This document shows, piece by piece, positions 41,638-51,121 of a stretch of 64,000 nt of DNA. The translations under genes were made by a program, and so were the position numbers. The notes beneath the pieces were generated by a model. That model searched no databases, was not told where the DNA came from, and saw only the letters and a program-made list of their open reading frames with translations. Numbering within the stretch: position 1 is the stretch's first letter; every line of letters begins with the position of its first letter. Origin of the DNA: Paenibacillus dauci (GTDB taxonomy: Bacteria > Bacillota > Bacilli > Paenibacillales > Paenibacillaceae); contig NZ_KQ040798.1 of the NCBI RefSeq assembly GCF_000971985.1, positions 372,001 to 436,000 on the forward strand, read 5' to 3'.

Positions 41638-43512
41638 TTACAGTTCATCTCCATATATACTTTCTTCTTCCATCGTTTTTTTCTGGAAAAATGCCAGGAA
41701 AGGCTCGCCGTATTTCCGGTATTTCACTTCGCCGACCCCTTTGATCGTCAACATCTCGCCTTCACTTTGCGGCTCTACTACACTCATCTCGCGCAGTGTC
41801 GCATCATTGAAAATAATGTATGAAGGCACCCCTTCGAGTGAAGCCAGTTCACGACGGATCAGACGCAGCTGTTCGAAGATCGTCTCATTCACCGCAGACA
41901 GTTCTTCGCCGCGGCTGCCGGAACGACTGCGCGAAGAGGATACGCGTCCTGCTGCCGCAGCAGCTGGCAGTGGTGCTCTCTGCATGACTTTATGCTGGCC
42001 TTTTAGTACTTCGCCTGCCAGCGGCTGCAGCTTCACGACCGGATACTGTCCCTCGGTGAGCAGCAGATAGCCTTCCGCAGCCAGCACGTTGATCCGCTCG
42101 GAGATTTCCTTTTCCGTCAGATGCGACAGCAGACCGTGGGTAGGCAGTTCATCGAATTTGTATTGTACGATCTTTTTGTTGCGTGAGCCTTTGAGAACCT
42201 GGGCAACGACCGATACGCCAAACCGTTCACGCAGGCGGTAGATACAGGAAAAGATTTTTTGCGCTTCAATGGTTGTATCCACCAGCTCCCGATTATCCCG
42301 GCAGGAACTGCATTGTCCGCAGGGCTCTCCGGAATGCTCTTCACCAAAATAATCCAGCATCGCATTGCGCAGACATTTGGTTGTATAGCAGTAGTCAATC
42401 ATCTGCTGCATTTTGCGGTAATCGTTATGCTTGCGGTCGCCTTCATTCATATTCTGTTCCAGCAGGAACTTCTGGGTCATGATATCCTGCGGACTGAACA
42501 GCAGAATACATTCACTCGGATCACCGTCACGACCGGCGCGACCAGCCTCCTGAATGTAGGCTTCCATATTTTTGGGCATATTATAATGAATAACATAGCG
42601 TACGTTGGATTTATCGATCCCCATACCAAACGCATTGGTCGCTACAATAACACGTACATCGTCATACAGGAAAGCTTCCTGGCTCTGATCGCGCTCATCA
42701 TCACTCATCCCTGCATGATAACGACCAGCACTCACGCCGCTGCTGAGCAGACGGCTATATAGATCATCCACATCCTTGCGTGTAGCGGCATATACAATAC
42801 CCGATTCATTCTCGTGGGAACGGGCATAATCGATCACAAACTCCTTGCGCTGGGTACCACGAAGTACCGACATAGATAGATTGTCACGACCCAGTCCGGT
42901 AATAAATACTTCCGGCTGATCCAGGCGCAGCAACCGCAAAATATCGCTGCGGACTTCCGGTGTCGCCGTAGCAGTAAAAGCAGCGACCATTGGACGCTCT
43001 GGCATCTGCTCTACAAATGGTGCAATCTCCAGATAGCTTGTCCGGAAATCGTGTCCCCACTGGGAGACACAGTGTGCTTCATCAACCGCAATACAGGTAA
43101 TCTGCATTCCATTCATCTCGTCGCGGAACCAGTCCAGCTCCAAACGCTCGGGGGCTACATACAGCAGCTTCAGATCACCGCGCCGGGCGGCACGAATGCG
43201 ATCATTCACTTCTTTGCCGGACAGGGTACTGTTGATATATGCAGCAGGTACTCCCGCCGCCGTCAATGCATCTACCTGATCCTTCATCAGGGAAATCAGC
43301 GGTGAAATGACCAGAGTCACACCTTCATGAACAAGTGCCGGAATCTGATAACAGATCGACTTACCGCCACCAGTCGGCATAATGCCCAGTGTATCGTGCC
43401 TCTCTAACAGACTCGATACAATCTTGCGCTGCCCTTCCCGAAAATCCTCATATCCAAAATACTTCTGCAACAGCTCCTGTGCCTGCTGCATGGCAGGCGC
43501 CTGCACGCTCAT
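41638..43512 (-). CDS. recQ: ATP-dependent DNA helicase RecQ
   Basis: Superfamily II 3'-5' helicase of 624 residues. Motif I MPTGGGKSICYQIP (Walker A), motif II AVDEAHCVSQWGHDFR (DEAH with the RecQ aromatic loop), GRAGRDGDPSECILLF (motif VI), the RQC zinc site CGQCSSCRDN with earlier Cys, and a C-terminal HRDC domain (LASLEGVPSYIIFNDATLRE) are all present. A Ser/Arg-Gly linker separates RQC and HRDC. The start is the ATG at 43512 with AGGAG eight bases upstream. It acts in recombination and fork repair. Monocistronic, convergent with DoxX. Confidence 0.97.
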   Translation of the reverse strand: MSVQAPAMQQAQELLQKYFGYEDFREGQRKIVSSLLERHDTLGIMPTGGGKSICYQIPALVHEGVTLVISPLISLMKDQVDALTAAGVPAAYINSTLSGKEVNDRIRAARRGDLKLLYVAPERLELDWFRDEMNGMQITCIAVDEAHCVSQWGHDFRTSYLEIAPFVEQMPERPMVAAFTATATPEVRSDILRLLRLDQPEVFITGLGRDNLSMSVLRGTQRKEFVIDYARSHENESGIVYAATRKDVDDLYSRLLSSGVSAGRYHAGMSDDERDQSQEAFLYDDVRVIVATNAFGMGIDKSNVRYVIHYNMPKNMEAYIQEAGRAGRDGDPSECILLFSPQDIMTQKFLLEQNMNEGDRKHNDYRKMQQMIDYCYTTKCLRNAMLDYFGEEHSGEPCGQCSSCRDNRELVDTTIEAQKIFSCIYRLRERFGVSVVAQVLKGSRNKKIVQYKFDELPTHGLLSHLTEKEISERINVLAAEGYLLLTEGQYPVVKLQPLAGEVLKGQHKVMQRAPLPAAAAAGRVSSSRSRSGSRGEELSAVNETIFEQLRLIRRELASLEGVPSYIIFNDATLREMSVVEPQSEGEMLTIKGVGEVKYRKYGEPFLAFFQKKTMEEESIYGDEL

Positions 43513-43676
43513 GTACAAAACTCCTATCTAAATAAAATGTAACTTTATATCATATAGTATTGGCTTATCGTATGGTTTGCCCATTAGCAATTGACAGCAG
43601 ACAGAATTTCTCAAGATTATACTCTATCTTTATTTTATCAGAGTACGTCTGTGAATGTATGCTGTATGTGGCAGAC

Positions 43677-43725
43677 GGCAAAAAGCAGACCCGTAAGGAT
43701 ACGTAGCCTGCCTGGTCTGCTTCCT
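43677..43725 (-). terminator. Terminator of mmuM-mmuP
   Basis: AGCAGACC (43684-43691) pairs with GGTCTGCT (43714-43721); on the minus strand the hairpin is followed by TTTTTGCCG. It lies about 85 bp beyond the permease stop. Confidence 0.75.
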
Positions 43726-43806
43726 GTATTTCATTATAGCTTATTTAGGATTCTTTTCCCATGATATACACGATTTTTTCAACAACTTATAACAGCAGAA
43801 AGTTGA

Positions 43807-45216
43807 CTAATGGGACGATCTGCCGATTTTACTCTGAATATAATACACCACATAACACAGCACCATAAAGGCAATGCCGCAGTAAAAGGCCAGACTTTGA
43901 TTCGGATCAAAAGCAATACCGATACAAGAAGCCAGACAAAGTACAAAAGCGGCAATTGGCACTAGCGGATACAGCGGTGTCCGGTATTTGAGATCACGGA
44001 TATCATTGCCTTCGCGAATATACTGCCTGCGGAACATAAACTGTGATGCCGTGATTCCCATCCAGACTACGACAACGGCAAACCCCGATACCGAGACGAG
44101 GAAAATATATACGGTATCCGGCGCCAGCACACTCGACAGAAGCGCCAATCCGCCGCCAAGCATACTGACGATCATTGCATTCAGCGGAATACCGGCACGG
44201 GTCAATCTGGCAAACAGCGGCGGCAGCAGACGCTCGGAAGAGAGCGACCAGAGCATCCGCGAACACGCATATAGCCCCGAATTGGCAGCAGACAATAGCG
44301 CCGTAATAATCACAAAGTTCATCAAATCTGCGGCATAAGGGATCCCGATCCGGTCAAATACAACGACAAACGGGCTCTCGATCACACCTGCCTGCCGCCA
44401 TGGAATCAGCGCCGACAGCACAAAAATCGTTCCGACAAAAAAGATAATCAGGCGACCGACGGTTGCCTTGATTGCACGCGGGATCGTCTTCTCCGGCTCG
44501 ACACTCTCTCCGGCAGCAATACCGATCAGTTCTGTACCGGAAAAAGCAAAGTTCACAGAAAGCATTGCCATAAAGATCGGGAAAACACCATTTGGAAACC
44601 ATCCACCATCACTCGTAAAATTACTGAGCAGCGGTGCGGATGCTGTATCATTCATTGGCAGTAGTCCAAAGACAGCTGCTCCCCCAAGGATGATAAACAG
44701 CAAAATAACCGCAACCTTGATACCGGAAAACCAGAATTCCGCTTCGGCAAAAGAACGTACCGAGAAGGCATTTAACAAAAAGACCAGTATGGCAAAAATC
44801 GCGCTCCACATCCAGACCGATGTATCGGGGAACCAGCGCTGCATCAGCAGTCCGGCTGCCGTAAATTCCGATCCCAGGGCAACTGCCCAGGTCAGCCAGT
44901 ACATCCAGGCGATCATATAGCCGGTTCCCGGGCCGATAAACTTGGCTGCATAAGCGTGAAAAGCTCCCGTTACCGGCATATGCACAGACAGCTCACCCAG
45001 ACAGAGCATGACGAGGTAGACAATTACCGCTCCTACCAGATAAGCCAGGATCGTACCCAGCGGTCCTGCCTGATTAATGGTATAGCCTGAGCTGAGAAAA
45101 AGACCGGTGCCGATCACCCCTCCAAGAGAAAGCATAACCAGATGACGGCTCTTCATTTTACGTTGAAATTGCCCGGATTCGGCTTCCGGGTGGAGCGGTT
45201 CCTGTTGTGCTGACAT
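43807..45216 (-). CDS. mmuP: Amino-acid permease, probable S-methylmethionine transporter (MmuP-like)
   Basis: APC-superfamily (amino acid transporter) membrane protein of 469 residues with about 12 helices. The N-terminal [19 protein letters not shown] is the consensus first helix, and [20 protein letters not shown] the next conserved loop. It resembles E. coli MmuP and B. subtilis YbgF. AAAGGTAGGAATATC precedes the ATG at 45216; a longer frame from 45234 is rejected. It is 43 bp downstream of mmuM in the same operon, which is the main ground for assigning S-methylmethionine as substrate. Confidence 0.85.
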   Translation of the reverse strand: MSAQQEPLHPEAESGQFQRKMKSRHLVMLSLGGVIGTGLFLSSGYTINQAGPLGTILAYLVGAVIVYLVMLCLGELSVHMPVTGAFHAYAAKFIGPGTGYMIAWMYWLTWAVALGSEFTAAGLLMQRWFPDTSVWMWSAIFAILVFLLNAFSVRSFAEAEFWFSGIKVAVILLFIILGGAAVFGLLPMNDTASAPLLSNFTSDGGWFPNGVFPIFMAMLSVNFAFSGTELIGIAAGESVEPEKTIPRAIKATVGRLIIFFVGTIFVLSALIPWRQAGVIESPFVVVFDRIGIPYAADLMNFVIITALLSAANSGLYACSRMLWSLSSERLLPPLFARLTRAGIPLNAMIVSMLGGGLALLSSVLAPDTVYIFLVSVSGFAVVVVWMGITASQFMFRRQYIREGNDIRDLKYRTPLYPLVPIAAFVLCLASCIGIAFDPNQSLAFYCGIAFMVLCYVVYYIQSKIGRSSH

Positions 45217-45259
45217 GATATTCCTACCTTTCACTCATCCATCTTTTCCATTTACTGCA

Positions 45260-46261
45260 TCACTTTGTCCGTAATACTTGGCGAACACTGGCAATATCTG
45301 CAGGTGTCGTACGACAGCATCCGCCGATCAATCGTGCTCCGCGCGCATACCAATCCTGTGCCTGCTGTCCGTAATCCTGTGTACATGAAGATCCATGCCA
45401 GGTTTTCGTTGCCGGATCATACTGTTCGCTGGAGTTTGGATAGACCAGAATCGGCTTGGTCGTCTGCGCATGCATTGTGCTGATCAGAGCAGGAATATAC
45501 TCCAGAGCCGTACAGTTGATACCTATCGCAGCCACCTGCTCATATGAATCCAGCCATGCTGTACAGTCGGCTGCACGCTCTCCACTGCTGATATGCTCAT
45601 TGTCTTTGCCACTGAAACTGAACCAGGCCTGAACACCCGGGAACTGCTGCAGCACGGTCACGATAGCTTTTGCCTCTATCAGACAGGGGATCGTCTCGCA
45701 GGCCAGTATATCTGCTCCTGCTTCGATCAGCTCACGAATACGCGGTGCATGGAACTCCACCAGCTGTTGTTCATTCAGCTTGTAATCACCGCGATATTCC
45801 GAACCATCCGCCAGGTAAGCCCCATAAGGACCGACAGATGCTGCTACAAGCGGACGTGGACGTGACGTAGCCCGAGCAGATTCGTTATCCAATTGATTCG
45901 GGAATTTCTGCGCGGCAAAGTTATTATTTTCGGAGTTTGTATAATCCGTCCAGAAAGTATCCCTTGCTTCAATCGCTATCTGTACAGATCGGCGAATCAG
46001 TTCCTTGGCCTCCTGCTCACTCCAGCCACGCTGCACAAAGCCTGGTATGGTCGCTTGGTAACTGGCTGTTATCGCACAGTCGGCTCCTGCTTCAAAATAC
46101 CGATAATGTACCTGCCGAATCGCTTCCGGATCCTCCTTCAGCAGTCGTGCTGACCACAAACTGTCATTAAGGTCTGCTCCGCTGCGTTCCAGTTCGGTAG
46201 CCATGGCTCCGTCCAGGATCATAACTCCGTATTGTTCCAATATGGATTGAATTGAATTCAT
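45260..46261 (-). CDS. mmuM: Homocysteine S-methyltransferase
   Basis: Zinc-dependent enzyme of 333 residues that transfers a methyl group from S-methylmethionine (or SAM) to homocysteine to form methionine. The zinc cysteines appear in GINCTALEYI and the pair in RLIGGCCRTTPADI near the C-terminus. MILDGAMATELERSG is the usual N-terminus, and SYQATIPGFVQRGWSEQEA is a family block. AAAGGGGTAAAG precedes the ATG. The permease gene follows after 43 bp, the same pairing as mmuP-mmuM in E. coli. No SAM riboswitch is recognisable upstream. Confidence 0.93.
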   Translation of the reverse strand: MNSIQSILEQYGVMILDGAMATELERSGADLNDSLWSARLLKEDPEAIRQVHYRYFEAGADCAITASYQATIPGFVQRGWSEQEAKELIRRSVQIAIEARDTFWTDYTNSENNNFAAQKFPNQLDNESARATSRPRPLVAASVGPYGAYLADGSEYRGDYKLNEQQLVEFHAPRIRELIEAGADILACETIPCLIEAKAIVTVLQQFPGVQAWFSFSGKDNEHISSGERAADCTAWLDSYEQVAAIGINCTALEYIPALISTMHAQTTKPILVYPNSSEQYDPATKTWHGSSCTQDYGQQAQDWYARGARLIGGCCRTTPADIASVRQVLRTK

Positions 46262-46412
46262 GCTTTACCCCTTTCATGCAATAAAGTTATTACTGTCAAA
46301 AAGTCCTTCTTCACAGAGCGATCGGATCTCTGTTCTGTAATCAGCAGAAAATGCTGTCAGCTATCTGCTTATTGTGAACGTATTTTAGATGATTCCAGCT
46401 GATTTGTAAACC

Positions 46413-46464
46413 AAAATATACAAAAGGCAGCCCGCATCATCGCTGGCTGCCTTTTGTATATTTT
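46413..46464 (-). terminator. Terminator of the second DoxX gene
   Basis: A perfect 20-bp stem (arms 46413-46432 and 46445-46464) with a 12-nt loop. The minus-strand right arm ends GCCTTTTGTATATTTT. It lies 38 bp beyond the DoxX stop and about 150 bp upstream of mmuM. Confidence 0.9.
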
Positions 46465-46501
46465 ATAAGAATATGCGTAATAATTGTCTTGCTTATAGCA
46501 A

Positions 46502-46897
46502 TCAGAGCAAAGCATCCAGGGAATAGCTGCCTGCACCAGTCAGAGCCACACCGATCAATACTACGATCAGAATCAGGTTAAATTCATATCCGCCTGCCGT
46601 GTTCCAGAAGCCGTTTGGTGCGTGTACTTTGACGATCGCCATTATCATAGTCAGTGAAAGCAGTACGGCAGCGATTGGAGTAAATAATCCGGCGGCAAAA
46701 GCCAGCCCGCCTAGCAGTTCGACCAATCCGGCTGCTACAGCTGCTGCAACACCAGGCTTGATTCCGAGCGATTCCATCCAACCACCGGTTCCTTTTGGAC
46801 CGAATCCGCCAAACCAGCCAAATAATTTCTGTGCACCATGTGCTGCAAAGATAACCCCGATCACTACACGTATTAACAATAATCCCATACTCAACAT
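46502..46897 (-). CDS. DoxX-family membrane protein (MhqP/YfiD-like)
   Basis: Membrane protein of 131 residues with four helices. LLLIRVVIGVIFAAHGAQKL is the DoxX N-terminal helix and the Gly-rich loop FGGFGPKGTGGWMESLG follows, typical of the DoxX branch linked to quinone stress (B. subtilis MhqP, YfiD). The ATG at 46897 has GGAGGAAAAG upstream. Two related inverted repeats lie in the upstream region. Monocistronic with a strong terminator. The first DoxX (41083) is a more distant relative. Confidence 0.9.
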   Translation of the reverse strand: MLSMGLLLIRVVIGVIFAAHGAQKLFGWFGGFGPKGTGGWMESLGIKPGVAAAVAAGLVELLGGLAFAAGLFTPIAAVLLSLTMIMAIVKVHAPNGFWNTAGGYEFNLILIVVLIGVALTGAGSYSLDALL

Positions 46898-46936
46898 TTT
46901 CTTTTCCTCCATTTGTTTAAATTGTTTTTTCAATTG

Positions 46937-47115
46937 TCTTTAAATTAAGATATTTATTTAAAAAAATTTATTCTTCTGTTGTACTTCCAGTGCTGCTGAT
47001 GTACTTACGATATACCTGGCTCATTTATTAAAGAAATCAATCTACAGGAAATGGTGAACCGTCATTATTACTGACTCCTTCATAATCTTTATTTAATAAA
47101 TCTTAACTTTAAGAT
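46937..47115. promoter_or_regulatory. Two similar inverted repeats upstream of the second DoxX gene
   Basis: A perfect inverted repeat ATCTTAA-CT-TTAAGAT lies at 47100-47115 and a partial copy, TCTTTAAATTAAGAT, at 46937-46951, 40 bp before the DoxX start. MarR- and HxlR-type repressors that control doxX-like genes bind such AT-rich dyads. The match to any named regulator is not established. Confidence 0.35.
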
Positions 47116-47215
47116 ATATATAATATAACTCCTCTTCTACTGAATGGCAAGCTTTTTTCAAAATTAATTTTTACAATCGTTCTATTAGCTGTTCTTCTAT
47201 AACGGTTAACACGAA

Positions 47216-47282
47216 AAACAACCAGAGAAATCACACCGCTTTGGCATACCTTTAGTCTGCTGGTGTGACTCTACTGGCTGTT
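47216..47282 (-). terminator. Probable terminator of the GH43 gene
   Basis: TCACACC (47231-47237) pairs with GGTGTGA (47262-47268), and the outer ACAACCAGA/TCTACTGGCTGT segments extend it imperfectly. The minus-strand tail is GTTTTTCGTG. It lies about 170 bp beyond the stop, with no other hairpin nearer. Confidence 0.5.
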
Positions 47283-47451
47283 TTGGATGTTTATAATTTC
47301 TGTACTTGTAAGATAGGAAATGGTTCAATCATTTTGCTGATCGGGTTTTGATCAAAATCTTCTACTGTATATGCCTGTATGTTGTATCCGTTTGCAGCTG
47401 CTCTTAATCGATTCTTTATTAAACCGTGCTACTTTGCGCAGGGATTACGTA

Positions 47452-48903
47452 TTAATTCCCCATCAACCTCACTTCATGCAGGGTTGGTGTATACCAGTTG
47501 TTCGGATTATTATGCAGTACGGCATTCACCATATTGATGCGTACATAACGAGCTGTGAACGATACTGCATCCGATGTAAAGCCATAAGTCGTGTTGCTGG
47601 TACGATCAATAGTCGTATAATTAACACCATCATTGCTGTATTCGATTTTGTATTTGTAGTAAGCTTCCGACCCTTTATACATAAACCAGGAGATATTGAC
47701 CTCGCTGATTTTTTTGGATGCGCCCAGATCTACCTGCCACCAGGCAGACCATGATGCTGAACTGGCTGCCCAGGAAGATTGGGCATTCCCATCATTGGCA
47801 TTGGAGGCAGGAGACGATCCTGCTGCCGAGACAGCGGTTGCCGGTTTGCCCAGCGCATGATTGGTCAATGCCGGTAGCGTCACCTGACCCGTTGCTGAAT
47901 CTATATTCCAGCTGCTGTACCAATTCAGTGAAGCGGTTCGGGCACTGTCATTGAGCGTCAGAGGCAGCCAAATAAACTTGTGATCACTCAGATTCAGCGG
48001 ATTCCACCGGTCTCCCATATAGATATAGCTGGTGCCTGTGCTGCCGGAGATCGTCGCGATAGAGTGAATCTGTGTCGCATAGGCAGACGGATCACCGAAT
48101 GGCGACAGTGCTGACCAGCTGCCTGTCATTGACGAAGCGGTCGCATAACTGCCCTGATTCGGATACCAGCCAGATGCCTGGGAAGTGAACAGATAGTAGG
48201 TGCTACCTTTTTTTACTACAGCAGGAGCTTCCCGGTATGCTCCTTCAAATACCCAGCCTACAAAGGAACTTACGGCGGTGTACTCACTGTTCAGCTTGAA
48301 TATCGCCATCGAGTTGTTGGCACCCCCATTGTTCTGACGGGAAGCCGTAATCAGATACGCCTGATTGTCCGTGTCGACGAATACTGTCATATCCCGGGAT
48401 TCATAATCCAGCGGACGAAAACTGCCCATATAAGTAAAGTCTCCATCCGGTGTATCGCTGGTCGCTACGGCAACACGTGCAAGCGAATAATCGCTTCCAT
48501 TCTCATAATGCGCCCACATTACGTATTTGCCGGTGGCTTTGTTGTAAATAACCTTGGGACGCTCGATTTTGCTGGAAGCCAGCTCGGCAGCAGAACTTTT
48601 CGTCAGAATACTGTGACCGAACGTCCAGTTTTTGAGATCAGTCGACGTATACACATTTACTTTGTCGAACTTGCCGCTGACTGCATGCTCTCCGTACCAG
48701 TAATATGTAGAACCGACTTTGAGAATATTGCCGCTGTTGGCTTGGATGGGGTTGCCCGAGGTATCTTTCCAATCGGTTCCATTGGTAATGGTAGAACTGG
48801 CCGCCTCGGCATGTGAACTTCCAGTTCCCCAGCCGGTCAATACCAGCAGCAGACCCAGACCCGTCAACAGCAGCTTATACGAGAATCGGGTGATCTTCTC
48901 CAT
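47452..48903 (-). CDS. Secreted GH43 glycosidase (exo-beta-1,3-galactanase-like) with F5/8 type C carbohydrate-binding domain
   Basis: Secreted enzyme of 483 residues. The signal peptide ends near residue 34 (SHAEA). The GH43 five-bladed propeller (about 36-330) has GNILKVGSTYYWYGEH at the start, SSKIERPKVIYN in the middle, and AYREAPAVVKKGSTYYLFTS with the likely acid Glu. A C-terminal F5/8 type C (discoidin) domain (about 345-483) carries WWQVDLGASKKISEVNISW and ARYVRINM. The propeller resembles GH43 subfamily 24 exo-beta-1,3-galactanases, which act on arabinogalactan side chains; substrate assignment is from memory of those sequences. AGGAGGATGAATGT precedes the ATG. A perfect cre site lies upstream. 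Confidence 0.82.
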   Translation of the reverse strand: MEKITRFSYKLLLTGLGLLLVLTGWGTGSSHAEAASSTITNGTDWKDTSGNPIQANSGNILKVGSTYYWYGEHAVSGKFDKVNVYTSTDLKNWTFGHSILTKSSAAELASSKIERPKVIYNKATGKYVMWAHYENGSDYSLARVAVATSDTPDGDFTYMGSFRPLDYESRDMTVFVDTDNQAYLITASRQNNGGANNSMAIFKLNSEYTAVSSFVGWVFEGAYREAPAVVKKGSTYYLFTSQASGWYPNQGSYATASSMTGSWSALSPFGDPSAYATQIHSIATISGSTGTSYIYMGDRWNPLNLSDHKFIWLPLTLNDSARTASLNWYSSWNIDSATGQVTLPALTNHALGKPATAVSAAGSSPASNANDGNAQSSWAASSASWSAWWQVDLGASKKISEVNISWFMYKGSEAYYKYKIEYSNDGVNYTTIDRTSNTTYGFTSDAVSFTARYVRINMVNAVLHNNPNNWYTPTLHEVRLMGN

Positions 48904-48971
48904 ACATTCATCCTCCTATGTGTATCGAATAGATAGCATGTAGCAGATTACATGCTTATTCTAAGAATTTT

Positions 48972-48985
48972 TGTAAACGCTTACA
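48972..48985. promoter_or_regulatory. cre (CcpA) site of the GH43 gene
   Basis: TGTAAACGCTTACA is a full match to the cre consensus and nearly a perfect palindrome, 69-82 bp upstream of the GH43 start. It implies repression by preferred sugars, sensible for a secreted plant-polysaccharide enzyme. Confidence 0.88.
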
Positions 48986-49228
48986 ATAATAAAATAAGGA
49001 AATGCTGACTAATATAATGGAAGATGAGCGATTATATATGGTCAAATCATGGATATACAACCCAGAATTCTCTGGAGTCACAGCAAATTTGGTTATAGAT
49101 TAAGGGATGAAACACATGATTTGTTTTCTACCTCATTAGGATTTAATATGAATTTTAGGATACATATGGAAATGATGTTTATCCATCATGGCTTTGGATC
49201 GTGCTTTTAAATAAAGGAGGACTATATA

Positions 49229-49981
49229 ATGCATGAAACCAATAGACCGATCGCCCTCGTGACAGGAGCAAGCAGCCCGAGAGATATGGGCACAGCGATC
49301 TGCCGTAAACTGGCTACGCAAGGAATGGATATCTTTTTTACCTACTGGCAGGCAGACGAAGGCTGGCCGCCTACATTGGAACAGGAGATCACCGAAATAG
49401 GCGTACGCTGCAGCTCCTACTGCATCGATCTATCCGCTACTGATGCAGCAGGCCAAGTCTATGAGGAGATACGGCGCACACTGGGAATTCCTACTGTTCT
49501 GATCAATAATGCAGCGTATTCAACCAATGATAATTACATGACCCTGAACGCGCAGACACTGGATGATCATTATGCCGTGAATATGCGCTCCACATTCCTG
49601 CTCTGTACAGAGTTTGCCCGCGGTCTGGAGCAGTCCGATCTAACATGGGGCAGAATTATCAATATGACGTCCGGTCAGGATCTGGCTCCGATGCCTGGGG
49701 AGTTGGCCTATGCAGCAACCAAAGGCGCTATTTCGGCTTTTACCCGATCTTTGTCACGTGAGCTTGCGCCACTGCATATTACTGTCAATGCTGTGAACCC
49801 GGGTCCCACTGACTCGACATGGATGACTGACGATATCCGAAGCTTTCTGTTGCCGCAATTTCCGATGGGTCGTATCGGCACACCGGACGATGCAGCACAG
49901 ATTATTGCTTTTCTGGCCAGTGAGGAAGCGCAGTGGATTACCGGACAGATTATACATTCGGAAGGCGGATTTGCCCGTTAA
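49229..49981 (+). CDS. SDR-family oxidoreductase (3-oxoacyl-ACP reductase-like)
   Basis: Classical short-chain dehydrogenase of 250 residues. ALVTGASSPRDMGTAICRKL is the NAD(P)-binding glycine motif with an insertion (S-S-P-R-D-M-G in place of T-G-x-x-x-G-x-G), LINNAAYS the N-N-A-G-like motif, INMTSGQDL the catalytic Ser, and YAATKGAISAFTRSL the Y-x-x-x-K pair. AVNPGPTDSTWM follows. AAAGGAGGAC precedes the ATG. Annotated relatives are often called 3-ketoacyl-ACP reductase but the substrate is unknown. It is a single gene with a strong terminator. Confidence 0.9.
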   Translation: MHETNRPIALVTGASSPRDMGTAICRKLATQGMDIFFTYWQADEGWPPTLEQEITEIGVRCSSYCIDLSATDAAGQVYEEIRRTLGIPTVLINNAAYSTNDNYMTLNAQTLDDHYAVNMRSTFLLCTEFARGLEQSDLTWGRIINMTSGQDLAPMPGELAYAATKGAISAFTRSLSRELAPLHITVNAVNPGPTDSTWMTDDIRSFLLPQFPMGRIGTPDDAAQIIAFLASEEAQWITGQIIHSEGGFAR

Positions 49982-50003
49982 TCCACTAACCTGTATCGAC
50001 TAC

Positions 50004-50034
50004 AAGCTGCTATCTACGAGATAGCAGCTTTTTA
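50004..50034 (+). terminator. Terminator of the SDR gene
   Basis: AAGCTGCTATCT (50004-50015) pairs perfectly with AGATAGCAGCTT (50019-50030), 3-nt loop, followed by TTTAAATG. It also separates the convergent LysR gene. Confidence 0.88.
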
Positions 50035-50084
50035 AATGCCTTTTCTTTTCAGTGTATATGCTGTTTTTCATCCGCCTATGCTTC

Positions 50085-50999
50085 TTATCTGATAGCAGTA
50101 AGTTCTTCGCGCCACCCGATAGCATGGGCACGTGCCAATTCCACAAAAGCTGTAAAGGATGGCGACTGCCACTTTTTGAGATGGTAGACCATTTGTGTAC
50201 AGACACGCTGATTCTCGTCATTCCAGGCGAGTGCAGCCAGCTTGCCCTCCTCGAGTTCACTGCGGACAGTCATCAGCGGCAAAAAACTCAATCCCAGACC
50301 TGCCATTACACACTGCTTGATCGCTTCAATACTCCAGAATTCCAGACTCGGATCTGTAAATATGCCATGCCGATTCAGATGCTGCTCGAACAGCGCACGA
50401 TACAGGCAGCCTGTCTCCGTATGCAGAATCGTCTCCTGCCGCAGATCTTCCGGCTGCACGGTCTGCTTCTGAACAAGCGGATGCTCCACAGGCGCGATCA
50501 GGGTCATTCGCTCTTCTACCAGCATCTCCATATGCAGATCCTGTTGTTGTTCTTCGGGCAGCAGGGTAAATACAATATCCAATTCCCCCCGGCGCACCAT
50601 CTCCTTGAGCTCCAGGCAATTACCCGGTCTGAGAATCATGCGTACATTCGGATAACGATTACGGAATTCGCGAATAATGCCTGGTAGTCGTGAAGCAGCT
50701 AGCGACTCCGGTGCACCAATATTCAGTGTTCCGCCTGGTTCATCCGAAGAACGGACAATCTCCTTTGCCATATCATGCATCCGTGCAATGTCCTGGGCAT
50801 AGGGCAGCAGTCTTCGTCCTGCATCCGTCAGCAGGATCTTTTTGTTGATCCGGTCAAATAAAGGCGTATTTAATTCCTGCTCTAAGGTCTGAATCTGTGC
50901 AGTAATGCTGGATTGAGCATAATCAAGCTTCTGTGCTGCACGTGTAAAGCTCCCGGTCTCTACCACCGTCAGAAAAGTAAATAAGTGCCTGGACTCCAT
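50085..50999 (-). CDS. LysR-family transcriptional regulator
   Basis: LTTR of 304 residues. The N-terminal winged helix-turn-helix is MESRHLFTFLTVVETGSFTR then AAQKLDYAQSSITAQIQTLE, and the effector domain contains GTLNIGAPESLAASRLPGII. It is divergent from the YjeH-like exporter with a 122-bp intergenic region, the arrangement typical of LTTR control of the adjacent transporter, which would bind an amino acid such as methionine or a branched-chain one. GGAGCGGAAAT precedes the ATG. Confidence 0.93.
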   Translation of the reverse strand: MESRHLFTFLTVVETGSFTRAAQKLDYAQSSITAQIQTLEQELNTPLFDRINKKILLTDAGRRLLPYAQDIARMHDMAKEIVRSSDEPGGTLNIGAPESLAASRLPGIIREFRNRYPNVRMILRPGNCLELKEMVRRGELDIVFTLLPEEQQQDLHMEMLVEERMTLIAPVEHPLVQKQTVQPEDLRQETILHTETGCLYRALFEQHLNRHGIFTDPSLEFWSIEAIKQCVMAGLGLSFLPLMTVRSELEEGKLAALAWNDENQRVCTQMVYHLKKWQSPSFTAFVELARAHAIGWREELTAIR

Positions 51000-51121
51000 A
51001 TTTCCGCTCCTTTTTTATCATCTATCGATTATACCGATGGATATCATTCAAATATTCTGTTTTTTCGATGGAACTATTATCTGCTACTCTGTAGAAAATA
51101 ACAAGGAAAGCAGGAACTTAT

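Noticed and set aside
46262-46412. SAM (S-box) riboswitch upstream of mmuM
   Set aside because: The conserved S-box core and a leader terminator are absent; a lone TTGACA without a good -10 is present.
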